Source of the DNA: CAYVBJ01 sp964449075
GTDB lineage: Bacteria > Bacteroidota > Rhodothermia > Balneolales > Balneolaceae
NCBI GenBank assembly: GCA_964449075.1
Contig: CAYVBJ010000008.1
Coordinates: forward strand, 40,258 to 104,257
Length of the DNA: 64,000 nt
Direction of reading: 5' to 3'
Under the pieces are notes generated by a model, which saw nothing but the letters and a program-made list of their open reading frames with translations, had not been told where the DNA came from and ran no database searches. Below are positions 25,024-33,234 of this stretch, in pieces. Each line of letters starts with the position of its first letter. Within the stretch, counting starts at the first letter, position 1. The position numbers and the translations under genes were made by a program.

Positions 25024-26901
25024 TTGAAAACCGAACCGGGAAAATATAAAAAAACAATTTTTCTCATGACCAGTTTGAAGTTTCACTACAGATGGCATTT
25101 CATGGCATCCTCCACACCTGCAGAGTTATGGCCTCTTCTCTCAGATGTAAACCAATTTTTTAGAGATATAGGAGCTACACCTGTCCGGGAAGTTCCGTTG
25201 CAAAGAAATTCACCAAAAAAACATAGGCAGCTCACATCTGATCTTCTTCACAGGCCAGATGCATGGGTAGAAGAACCTTTCCAGTGGGAAGCACCCTGCA
25301 GTTATAGTGTAAAAAGAGATTACAAAAACGGGATTTTCAATGAATTAACCTTTTCGGTTGAGCTCACAAACCTTGGAAATGAAACACAGATTGCCATTAC
25401 ACATGCAGGTACAGCAAAAAATAAAATCAGTCTGTTCCGAATAAAGTCAATGTTCTGTAACAGATTCAAAAGACGTATCCGGAAAATTTTAACATCCTAT
25501 GACCTGAAAGTAAAAACAACGGACGAATACAGTCTTCTCTTTCAGAATAAAGTCAGACATCGAAAACGGTGGACTGGCTATGTCGAAAAATTATCAAAAC
25601 TTTCGGGAAAACCGGCCGCATCCAGGGGCCTGGTTGATTTCTTGAAGTATTCCGATGATCTTAAACTTAAAAAAATCGTACCGGGAGATATCGCTGATTT
25701 TTTGAATATTGATTTAAGTGAAGCCCTGGAATTGTTGCTCAGCGCAGCATCCTTAAAAATTGTAACATTCAGCTGGAACCTGGTCTGTCCCGATTGCAGA
25801 AGTGACGTTCAATCCTCTACACATCTTGCCAAAATTACCGAACCTCTTTACTGCAACTCTTGTGAAAAGGAGTTTAAACTCGATTTTAATAAAACCATTC
25901 AAATCGCTTTCCAGCCGCATCCGCTTGTCCGGAAAATCTCTGATAAAATATATGCAGTAGCCGGACCTGCATTCAGCCCTCACATCATTTTACAGAAACA
26001 TATGGAACGGGACAAAAGGCAATATCTAAACGTCCGCTTGTCTCCCGGGAAATATCGGCTCTATACAGATACAAGTGAAGGCTCAGTACTGATTGATGTT
26101 GCTGAAAACGCACAGTCTAACAATTTAATCAGAATTCGGGATGGAAAACTGGCCGGACAAAAAATTTCACTTTCCTCAGATTCAAACCTGGTTCTTCATA
26201 ATCAAACCGGCAAGCGAATTCTGGTTTCGCTGGAAAAAGCAGACTGGCTGTCAACTGTAACAGCAAGCGAAGTAACATCTCTGCAAATATTCAGAAACTA
26301 TTTTCCCGGTGAAGTGATCAGGGGAAATGAAAAATTCCACGCAAGTGATTTAACCGTGATGTTTACCGATCTGTACAATTCCTCTGAAATGTACAGTACC
26401 GACGGTGATGAATCTGCTACAAAACAGGTATTGGATCATTTTAAAATTTTGCATGATGCTGTTGGAAAAGAAAGAGGTGCTATTGTAAAAACCATCGGTG
26501 ACTCTGTTATGGCTGTATTTCGGTCACCCATTCACGCACTGCGTGCTTTCTTAAATGCCGAGGAAGCAATAAACAAAGCAAGCAGCTCCGGTAAGATTAA
26601 ATTAAAAGCCGGTATACATACCGGAGATTGTATCGCTGTTACCCTGAATAACCGAATTGATTATTTTGGTAAAACAGTCAATATATCTTCACGTCTTGTC
26701 GAAAAAGCCTGCGAAAATGAAGTGGTTGTATCGAACGAGGTATTTACCGATAGCAATTTTCAGGCATTTTTACAGAGGGAAAACAGGAAATTAAATATAT
26801 TGAATCTCGATACATCGCTTAAAGGATGTGAAAACCGGATGTTTGAACTAAAAAGAATAACATCAGGAAAAACACTTTTTCCGTTCGCTGTAAACGGTTA
26901 A
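25024..26901 (+). CDS. Class III adenylate/guanylate cyclase with SRPBCC-like N-terminus and zinc ribbon
   Basis: The C-terminal catalytic domain (about 440-600) has both metal-binding aspartates, Asp449 (VMFTDLYNS) and Asp493 (KTIGDSVMAVF), and the FGKTVNISSRL block with Asn553 and Arg557. It is therefore probably active as a dimer and makes cAMP or cGMP. Residues 20-160 look like a SRPBCC/START ligand-binding fold. Cys255, Cys258, Cys277 and Cys280 (CPDC and CNSC) form a zinc ribbon, and about 300-430 resembles the DUF5939-type region seen in such cyclases. The start is a TTG at 25024; an ATG 14 codons later is possible. It stands alone, with no visible kinase or CRP partner. Confidence 0.85.
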   Translation: MKTEPGKYKKTIFLMTSLKFHYRWHFMASSTPAELWPLLSDVNQFFRDIGATPVREVPLQRNSPKKHRQLTSDLLHRPDAWVEEPFQWEAPCSYSVKRDYKNGIFNELTFSVELTNLGNETQIAITHAGTAKNKISLFRIKSMFCNRFKRRIRKILTSYDLKVKTTDEYSLLFQNKVRHRKRWTGYVEKLSKLSGKPAASRGLVDFLKYSDDLKLKKIVPGDIADFLNIDLSEALELLLSAASLKIVTFSWNLVCPDCRSDVQSSTHLAKITEPLYCNSCEKEFKLDFNKTIQIAFQPHPLVRKISDKIYAVAGPAFSPHIILQKHMERDKRQYLNVRLSPGKYRLYTDTSEGSVLIDVAENAQSNNLIRIRDGKLAGQKISLSSDSNLVLHNQTGKRILVSLEKADWLSTVTASEVTSLQIFRNYFPGEVIRGNEKFHASDLTVMFTDLYNSSEMYSTDGDESATKQVLDHFKILHDAVGKERGAIVKTIGDSVMAVFRSPIHALRAFLNAEEAINKASSSGKIKLKAGIHTGDCIAVTLNNRIDYFGKTVNISSRLVEKACENEVVVSNEVFTDSNFQAFLQRENRKLNILNLDTSLKGCENRMFELKRITSGKTLFPFAVNG

Positions 26902-27003
26902 TAACTCTCTTAATACGATTTTGAGGCGTTGCCAAATCTGTTTAGTAAAATGGATTATTTGTTGTTAGATTAATATTTCTACTTCAAATTAAAATCCATA
27001 ATC

Positions 27004-27489
27004 ATGAAAATTTCTTCCAATCTTGATCCGAGCATTGCTTCTCATACCATCAAAATGGAGAAGGAGAAAAACATAGCACTGATCGCTCACGACTACCGTA
27101 AGAGGGATATGCTCGACTGGGCAGATTACAACCGGGATCTTTTAAAAAAGCACAGGCTTTTTGGAACGGGAACAACAGGCGGCCTGATAGCGAAACAACT
27201 GGGGCTGGATGTAGAAACATTTCAAAGCGGTCCACTTGGAGGTGATCTCCAAATAGGTGCCGCTATCTCTGAAAACAAAATCAATATGATGATCTTTTTT
27301 TGGGATCCGTTACAGGCTCAGCCTCACGATGTGGATGTGAAAGCACTGCTCAGAATTTCCATCGTTTATAATATCCCTATAGCCTGCGACAGAGCTTCGG
27401 CAGATTTTATGATCACTTCAAATCTGATGGATGAAACTTACGACCGTTACCTGGTAGATTACGGTAAACGGCTCAAGAGTGAATTTTGA
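27004..27489 (+). CDS. mgsA: Methylglyoxal synthase
   Basis: This enzyme converts dihydroxyacetone phosphate to methylglyoxal and phosphate. The 161-residue protein keeps the E. coli active-site residues at an offset of 10: His29, Asp81 (GPLGGDLQIG), Asp101 and His108 with Asp111 (WDPLQAQPHDVD). TGTTGG binds phosphate. About 20 extra residues precede the usual start; Met18 is an alternative. The stop codon is immediately followed by an inverted-repeat element. Confidence 0.95.
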   Translation: MKISSNLDPSIASHTIKMEKEKNIALIAHDYRKRDMLDWADYNRDLLKKHRLFGTGTTGGLIAKQLGLDVETFQSGPLGGDLQIGAAISENKINMMIFFWDPLQAQPHDVDVKALLRISIVYNIPIACDRASADFMITSNLMDETYDRYLVDYGKRLKSEF

Positions 27490-27521
27490 GGTTCCCGCAG
27501 ATTGCGCGGATCTCGCGGATT
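27490..27521. repeat. Left inverted repeat of the GxxExxY element
   Basis: The 32-bp repeat pairs with 27967-28000 as its reverse complement, apart from two missing bases and one substitution. It abuts the mgsA stop codon. Confidence 0.85.
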
Positions 27522-27897
27522 ACAGTCTATTCACTTTTCTGTGAATAGATGCAGCAATGTTATCTGAGTTAAAATTAACAAGTATGCCAAGTTTCAAGTT
27601 TGTCAATTTCAGATATGTCAAAACCTGTTTATGGTGAACCTTTTGAAGAGTTTCTACAGATTTTAATTCTACCAAAACCTTATTGTTTACAAGAAGATCA
27701 ACCCTAAATCCGGCTTCAATTTTTTCATTTTTATAATAAATCGGTACTACTACTTCAGATAAAACATCTAATCCACGATGAACTAACTCATAATAGAGCA
27801 CTTTTTGGTACACCGATTCAAAAAGACCCGGACCGAGCTCATTGTAAACCTCAAAAATAGCTCCCTTTATCAGGTAAGAAATCTGGTTCTCTGTCAT
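27520..27897 (-). CDS. GxxExxY family protein, PD-(D/E)XK nuclease-like
   Basis: The 125-residue protein has the name-giving motif GLFESVY (Gly24, Glu27, Tyr30). A nuclease-like core follows, with Asp67 (RVDLLV) and Glu77-Leu-Lys79 (VELKS), which is the D-(E)XK pattern of the restriction-nuclease fold. No function is proven for the family. The stop codon overlaps the left inverted repeat, and the start lies about 70 bp inside the right repeat. Such genes often occur as scattered copies within these repeats, so a link to element movement or upkeep is plausible. Confidence 0.9.
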   Translation of the reverse strand: MTENQISYLIKGAIFEVYNELGPGLFESVYQKVLYYELVHRGLDVLSEVVVPIYYKNEKIEAGFRVDLLVNNKVLVELKSVETLQKVHHKQVLTYLKLTNLKLGILVNFNSDNIAASIHRKVNRL

Positions 27898-27966
27898 AAC
27901 AGATTCTTCTTCTAAATGAATAGTTGATTGAATAGTTAAATAAAAAAATTATAATAATTATTTTGA

Positions 27967-28000
27967 AATCCGCGAGATCAGCGCAATCTGCGGGAGAACC
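27967..28000. repeat. Right inverted repeat of the GxxExxY element
   Basis: The 34-bp repeat pairs with 27490-27521. The next gene starts 66 bp further on. Confidence 0.85.
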
Positions 28001-28065
28001 CTGAGCAGGAATTGCTTGTTATTCTGTATGAATAGACTCTTAATTTTGGATTAAAACAAAGCCCG

Positions 28066-30117
28066 ATGCCCAATAAATTAGCGAATGAAAAGAGTCCTTA
28101 CCTGTTGCAGCACGCCGAGAACCCGGTTGACTGGTATCCATGGGGTAAGGAGGCATTCGAAAAAGCGAAGAAGGAAGATAAGCCGGTATTCTTGTCTATC
28201 GGGTATGCTACCTGTCACTGGTGTCATGTGATGGCCCATGAATCATTCGAAGATGAACAAATTGCAGAGTTGATGAACCGGGCTTTTGTGAACATAAAGG
28301 TGGATCGGGAGGAACGGCCCGATATTGACAATACCTACATGACCATCTGCCAGATGCTGACCGGGCAGGGCGGATGGCCGCTCACAATTATCATGACACC
28401 TGACAAAAAGCCTTTTTTCGCAGCAACCTATATTCCAAAAGAGTCATGGCAGAGCCGGATTGGAATGACCGACCTGATTCCTCAAATTGAAAACGCCTGG
28501 CAGAACAGGCGCAATGAAATCAACAATTCCATTGATAAAATTCTGGATAATTTTTCGAAGACATTACATATTTCCAGTTCAGGAGAACAGTTGAAAGAGG
28601 AAAGTCTGCAGAACACCTTTAAAGAGCTGCAGAACAGGTATGACGAACAGTTCGGCGGATTCGGATCATCACCCAAATTTCCCTCTCCTCACATACTTAT
28701 TTTCCTGATGCACCTGCATCGCGCGAAAGGCAATGAGAAAGCCCTGGAGGTGGCCGTTCATACACTCAGGCAGATGCGCCTGGGCGGTATATTTGATCAT
28801 GTCGGCGGGGGATTTCACCGCTATTCAACCGACCGCGAGTGGCTGCTTCCCCATTTCGAAAAAATGTTATACGATCAGGCGATGCTGATGATGGCTTATA
28901 CACTCGGATGGCAACATACCAGTAAGAGCCTCTTCAAAGAAACGGTTTACAGTATTGTCGGTTACCTTGAAAAACAGCTGTTATCAGAAACCGGTGCCTT
29001 TTATTCGGCCGAAGATGCTGACAGTGAAGGTGAAGAAGGTAAATTTTATGTTTGGACAGCCAAAGAGATTGAAAAGGTTTTATCACAGGAAGAGGCTGAT
29101 CTTTTTAAAGCACACTTTAATATCAGTGATGAGGGAAATTTTCACGATGAAGCGACCGGAAGAAGAACCAGTAGAAATATACCTCATCTGACTGAAGAAA
29201 TTTCAGATGGTGATTCGGATAAGATATCAGCCATCCTAAATAAACTTGAACAAGCAAGAGGTAATCGCGTTCGCCCTCTGCTGGATGATAAAATTCTGAC
29301 AGACTGGAACGGGCTGATGATTGCAGCTCTGTCTCGTGCCGGGGCTGCATTCCAGGACCCGGAATTAACGGGCCTTGCGGAAGATGCATGGTCATTCATC
29401 CGTCAGAAGATGCTTTCCGGAAATAACACTCTTCTTCACCGGTACAAAGATGGGGATGCAGGTATTGATGGCATGGCCGATGATTATGCATTCTCTATTT
29501 GGGGATTGATTGAACTTTATCAAGCAACTTTTAAAATTGAGTACCTGGAAGACGCGCTTGAATTAAACGTTACATTTCAAGAGGCTTTCCGGGACAGTAA
29601 ACATGGGGGTTACTTTTTCACTCATGAAAAAGGGGAGGAATTGCTTGGCAGACAAAAAGAGATTTACGACGGGGCCATGCCCTCTTCCAATTCCGTTCAA
29701 ATGATGAATAATCTTCGTCTTGCTCGCCTCACCGGTGATACCTCTCTTGAACGTAAAGCCATTCAGGATCTGAATAGTTTTGCTGCCCAGATAAATCATA
29801 CGGCTTCGGGTTATACACATGCTTTGCAATCACTCTATCTGACCGGCGGATATTCATATGAAATCATCCTGGCTCAGAAAACAGCAGATAAAAAAACACA
29901 ATCTTTTTTGAATGAAATTCGTCAAAAGCCTCTTTTGGAACCTGCGATTCATTTAAAAACTGATGAAAACAGGAAATCTCTTTCCGGGATTGCACCATAT
30001 ACATCAGATTACAGAGTTGAAGAAGAACCTTCTGTTTATATCTGCAAAAATTTTACCTGTGACCTTCCGGTGAGAAAGCTCTCTGAGTTAGATAAAAAAC
30101 TTGACAGGGAAGCCTGA
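28066..30117 (+). CDS. DUF255 protein: thioredoxin-like domain plus alpha-barrel (YyaL/SSP411-like)
   Basis: The 683-residue protein starts with the family's NKLANEKSPYLLQHAENPVDW block. A thioredoxin-like domain (about 15-170) has Cys50-His-Trp-Cys53 (CHWCHVM). A six-hairpin alpha/alpha barrel (about 180-650) resembles N-acylglucosamine epimerase and mannose isomerase types, with DHVGGGFHRYSTD and HFEKMLYDQA. The reaction is unknown for bacterial members. No signal peptide is seen, so it is cytoplasmic. It follows the GxxExxY element and ends before a repeat-rich spacer. Confidence 0.92.
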   Translation: MPNKLANEKSPYLLQHAENPVDWYPWGKEAFEKAKKEDKPVFLSIGYATCHWCHVMAHESFEDEQIAELMNRAFVNIKVDREERPDIDNTYMTICQMLTGQGGWPLTIIMTPDKKPFFAATYIPKESWQSRIGMTDLIPQIENAWQNRRNEINNSIDKILDNFSKTLHISSSGEQLKEESLQNTFKELQNRYDEQFGGFGSSPKFPSPHILIFLMHLHRAKGNEKALEVAVHTLRQMRLGGIFDHVGGGFHRYSTDREWLLPHFEKMLYDQAMLMMAYTLGWQHTSKSLFKETVYSIVGYLEKQLLSETGAFYSAEDADSEGEEGKFYVWTAKEIEKVLSQEEADLFKAHFNISDEGNFHDEATGRRTSRNIPHLTEEISDGDSDKISAILNKLEQARGNRVRPLLDDKILTDWNGLMIAALSRAGAAFQDPELTGLAEDAWSFIRQKMLSGNNTLLHRYKDGDAGIDGMADDYAFSIWGLIELYQATFKIEYLEDALELNVTFQEAFRDSKHGGYFFTHEKGEELLGRQKEIYDGAMPSSNSVQMMNNLRLARLTGDTSLERKAIQDLNSFAAQINHTASGYTHALQSLYLTGGYSYEIILAQKTADKKTQSFLNEIRQKPLLEPAIHLKTDENRKSLSGIAPYTSDYRVEEEPSVYICKNFTCDLPVRKLSELDKKLDREA

Positions 30118-30185
30118 ACTTTCGCTGAAGGTTCGCAAATTCCTCCTTAATGTGGCTAAAGCCCCTTTAGAGGCGAAGTTCTCAA

Positions 30186-30207
30186 ACCGTCAGTTAAAAC
30201 TGACGGT
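30186..30207. other. Perfect 10-bp stem with 2-base loop
   Basis: ACCGTCAGTT and AACTGACGGT flank AA. It lies 70 bp after the DUF255 gene with no T-run, so it is more like a REP element than a terminator. Confidence 0.5.
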
Positions 30208-30431
30208 AATGGATCTTTAGAATTCAGAACCCACGATCCATTCATCCATTACCATTCTGTTTGCGGAATGAAATGAGCTTTAGAAAAAAAACAGCTTTAA
30301 CCACATTCAATTCACTTGTATTCCTTTCTCCTCGCCGTGTTTCTGAAACCATTGGCTGTCCTAAAAGTATCGTCGACCGCAGATCGACTTAAATTATTCA
30401 GTTTAATTTTAACCAGATGCAGCACTTGTTC

Positions 30432-30486
30432 TTCGTGTTGCTTAGTGTCCTCGTGTTTTCGTGGCAAAACCGGCAGTTAATTGCCA
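30432..30486. repeat. Dispersed repeat, copy 1
   Basis: The segment runs from TTCGTGTTGC to TTGCCA. It aligns with 61137-61192 (GTGTCCTCG, GTGGCAAAAC and CGGCAGT shared) with a few substitutions and small indels. Similar phrases are common in spacers of Bacteroidota and cyanobacteria. Confidence 0.6.
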
Positions 30487-30617
30487 TAAATCCGTCAGCA
30501 GACGGATCAATGGTATCGAAGTAAACTTTTATTCGTAAGGCATCCACAAATCTAATGCATCTTTTGGACAGCCTCGCTTAAGGATTCTGCCTAACTAACA
30601 AGTGGCTTTGGCCACAT

Positions 30618-32276
30618 TCAATTCCCTGCTTCTTCAAGCATCTGATTCCGGGCTGCTTCAAACTCATCCCCTTCTCGCCAGCTCATTTTTTTATCTGCAT
30701 TCAGAATTTCAAGACCTGCCTCAAAAAAGAGACGAACATCCCTTTCCATTCCACCCAGGTCCCAAAACTCATTGATTTCATCCGAAACCGAGTGGTAGTT
30801 GACATTTCTCAGGCTGTCCACCGTTTCATTGTAAGCATCCGGCTTTCCTATATAATCCCGGCCCGGGTTTGGAAAAATAGCGGGCACACCTATTTTAGCC
30901 AATGAAAAATGGTCAGACCTGTAAAAAAATCCCTGTTCAGGACTTGGATCCGGTTTAACTATTCTTCCATTCCTTTCCGCAATCTCTTCTATTACATCGC
31001 TGACCGTATTTCTGTCATACCCCACCAAAACCACATCTTCGGTTGGTCCGTATACCTGCATCCCGTCCAGGTTTATATTGGCTGTGATCTTTCCGGGATG
31101 TATGGTTGGGTTCGATGCCCAGTACTGAGATCCCAAAAGCCCCATCTCCTCTGCTCCCACAGCCAGAAACAATGCACTTCTTCTCAAATCGGGCTTGATC
31201 TGCTTATAAGCTTTTGCAAGATTCAGCATCGCACTGATTCCGGCTGCATTGTCAAGTGCACCGTTGTTAATGGAATCCCCTTCAACAGGAAACGTTACAC
31301 CAAGATGATCATGATGAGCAGTGAACACAAGGTATTCCTCTTTTAAATCCGGGTCATTCCCTTCTATCTTACCCAGCACATTCCTGGAAACCATATCACT
31401 GTATTCGGCATTCAGATTCACATCCATAGTCACGCCTTCGAGTGGTACCGGACTAAAATCACGATTTTCCGCTGAATCCAGCTGCTCACGAAAACTCAAT
31501 CCGGCCAGGTCAAATAAATTCCGGCTGCTCTCTTGTGTCAGCCACCCGTTAAACGCTGGAATACCGTCTCCCGATTCTTCACTGCTTTTGAGAGAAAACC
31601 GCTCCCGTCCCCAGCTGTTTGAAACCACAAGCCAGGGGTATCCGGCAGTTGGTGTTGTGTGGATGATGACAGCTCCCAATGCACCCAATTCCTGTGCAAT
31701 CTCATATTTATAGCTCCAGCGGCCATAGTAGAGGCGCGCATTCCCTGCAAATAGTTCGGGATCATTTTTCGGATCATCATTTTTAAAAACCAGGATTTTT
31801 CCCTCAACATCCACGCCTTTGTAATCATCCCAGTTAAATTCGGGGGCCTGAATTCCGTATCCCACGTAAACCAGTTCAGCATCCCTGATCTCAACTGCTT
31901 CCTCTTCATTCGATGGCCAGGCCATAAATTCAGTAAAATATTCCAGCTCTTCGACCCTGTTTCCATCCTTTTTAAGGCTGATCATCGCCGATCCGCGATC
32001 CACATTCATGCCAAGCAGCGGAAAATCCTGAATAAAAGATCCATCAGACATTCCAGGCTCAAGGCCGGCTTTCTCAAATTCGCTTACGAGGTATTTAACT
32101 GTTAAATCTTCGCCTTTGGTAGCAGGAGCACGCCCTTCAAAATCGTCTGATGAAAGAATTTCGATGGGTTCGAGCAATGATTCTGCCGTGATTACCTGCG
32201 ATGCCTTATCAGACGGATTTGTACATGCCGAAATTACGATAATAACTGAAATGGAAACAATAGATTTAAAATTCAT
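30618..32276 (-). CDS. M28-family zinc aminopeptidase with PA domain, lipoprotein
   Basis: This exported lipoprotein has its lipobox in VISAC when started at the ATG at 32276. The longer frame from 32321 would add 15 polar residues before the signal. An N-terminal part with a protease-associated insert (about 110-280) precedes the M28 metallopeptidase domain. Zinc ligands and catalytic residues are visible in HHDHLGV, the Asp of GALDNAAGISAM, the Glu pair in VGAEEMGLLG, an Asp in INLDGMQ and the His of YRSDHFSLA. It probably trims peptides outside the inner membrane. Its stop codon lies within a dispersed repeat copy. Confidence 0.93.
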   Translation of the reverse strand: MNFKSIVSISVIIVISACTNPSDKASQVITAESLLEPIEILSSDDFEGRAPATKGEDLTVKYLVSEFEKAGLEPGMSDGSFIQDFPLLGMNVDRGSAMISLKKDGNRVEELEYFTEFMAWPSNEEEAVEIRDAELVYVGYGIQAPEFNWDDYKGVDVEGKILVFKNDDPKNDPELFAGNARLYYGRWSYKYEIAQELGALGAVIIHTTPTAGYPWLVVSNSWGRERFSLKSSEESGDGIPAFNGWLTQESSRNLFDLAGLSFREQLDSAENRDFSPVPLEGVTMDVNLNAEYSDMVSRNVLGKIEGNDPDLKEEYLVFTAHHDHLGVTFPVEGDSINNGALDNAAGISAMLNLAKAYKQIKPDLRRSALFLAVGAEEMGLLGSQYWASNPTIHPGKITANINLDGMQVYGPTEDVVLVGYDRNTVSDVIEEIAERNGRIVKPDPSPEQGFFYRSDHFSLAKIGVPAIFPNPGRDYIGKPDAYNETVDSLRNVNYHSVSDEINEFWDLGGMERDVRLFFEAGLEILNADKKMSWREGDEFEAARNQMLEEAGN

Positions 32277-32406
32277 ATAGTTTTGATATTTATTACATTT
32301 ACTTGTGCGATGAATGTACATTGAAAAGCGGAAATAGAAAAACGAAAGTTATTAATTTTCAATTCTCAATTATTAATTACTTTCATACCATTAAGCCAGA
32401 TTTAGG

Positions 32407-33234
32407 ATGACCGATTTCTATAAAAATAAAAAGATTCTGATTACGGGAGCCGCAAGCGGAATCGGTCGCCGGCTGGCAGAAAAAATATCGAATCGCACAT
32501 CCGTAACACTGATCTTATGGGACCGGAATCCGGAGACACTTTTTGAAGTAAAAGAAGGGATTAAACCCGGTTCTTCAGTTTATACTACAGATGTTGATAT
32601 CACTGATATTGAGTTATTAAAGAGCGAATCCCGTCAATTGATCGAACAGGGTTTATTGCCGGATATTATTATCAACTGTGCGGGCATTGTAGTTGGTAAA
32701 TTTTTCCATGAACATCCATTCGTGGCTATAGAACGAACAATTCAGATCAATACTACCGGCAGTATGTGGGTTGTAAGAGCTTTTCTTAACGAGATGATGG
32801 ACCGCGGTTCCGGGTATATCGTGAATATCGCATCTGCATCCGGTTATATCGGCAACCCGAGAATGAGTGTGTATGCGGGAAGCAAGTGGGCCATCATCGG
32901 CTGGTCAGATTCACTGCGCCTTGAGATGGAACGGCTCGGCACAGGAATTCACGTTACCACTGTGATTCCAAGTTATGTAAAAACAGGAATGTTTAAAGGA
33001 GTTAAGGCTCCTCTGTTGGTTCCGCTGCTTGAAACAGACCAGATTGCTGACCTGATCATAAAAGGAATCGAAAAGAAGAGACATAAAATTGAAGCTCCTT
33101 TTATGGTCCGTTTTGTACCCTTTTTGCGTGCAATTTTGCCAGCCGGGGCGTTCGACTGGGTTGCAGGCAATTTATTGGGCGTTTATCGTTCCATGGATTC
33201 ATTTGAAGGAAGAAAACCAAAATCATCATCATGA
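32407..33234 (+). CDS. Short-chain dehydrogenase/reductase
   Basis: The 275-residue SDR has the cofactor motif TGAASGIG (about 13-20), the NCAG motif (90-93), Ser143/145, and the catalytic Tyr156-x3-Lys160 (YAGSK). A hydrophobic C-terminal segment (about 230-262) may contact membrane, as in lipid-active SDRs. Its stop overlaps the start of the aldehyde dehydrogenase gene (ATGA), so the two are translationally coupled. Together they may oxidise an alcohol to an acid in two steps; a fatty alcohol route is suggested by the ALDH3 type of the partner. Confidence 0.9.
   Translation: MTDFYKNKKILITGAASGIGRRLAEKISNRTSVTLILWDRNPETLFEVKEGIKPGSSVYTTDVDITDIELLKSESRQLIEQGLLPDIIINCAGIVVGKFFHEHPFVAIERTIQINTTGSMWVVRAFLNEMMDRGSGYIVNIASASGYIGNPRMSVYAGSKWAIIGWSDSLRLEMERLGTGIHVTTVIPSYVKTGMFKGVKAPLLVPLLETDQIADLIIKGIEKKRHKIEAPFMVRFVPFLRAILPAGAFDWVAGNLLGVYRSMDSFEGRKPKSSS

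Larger units (their letters stand above)
27490..28000. mobile_element. 511-bp inverted-repeat element carrying a GxxExxY gene
   Basis: Near-identical inverted repeats of 32 and 34 bp (27490-27521 and 27967-28000) bound this unit; they differ by a 2-base indel and one substitution. They hold phrases such as CGCAGATTGCGC and ATCTCGCGGATT. The left repeat starts at the base after the mgsA stop codon, and the only gene inside has its stop codon in the left repeat. The compact layout suggests a small mobile or formerly mobile unit. No target-site duplication is obvious, and transposition is not shown. Confidence 0.55.
30118..30617. repeat. 500-bp spacer with short dispersed repeats, no gene seen
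   Basis: No convincing frame exists here. The phrase GGCTTTRRCCACATTCAATTC appears directly at 30292-30312 (first base lost) and 30604-30624, and its first 15 bases appear inverted at 30149-30163. The last copy covers the stop codon of the M28 peptidase gene. A perfect 10-bp stem with a 2-base loop lies at 30186-30207 (ACCGTCAGTT and complement). A separate 55-bp segment at 30432-30486 recurs at 61137-61192. Confidence 0.6.
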
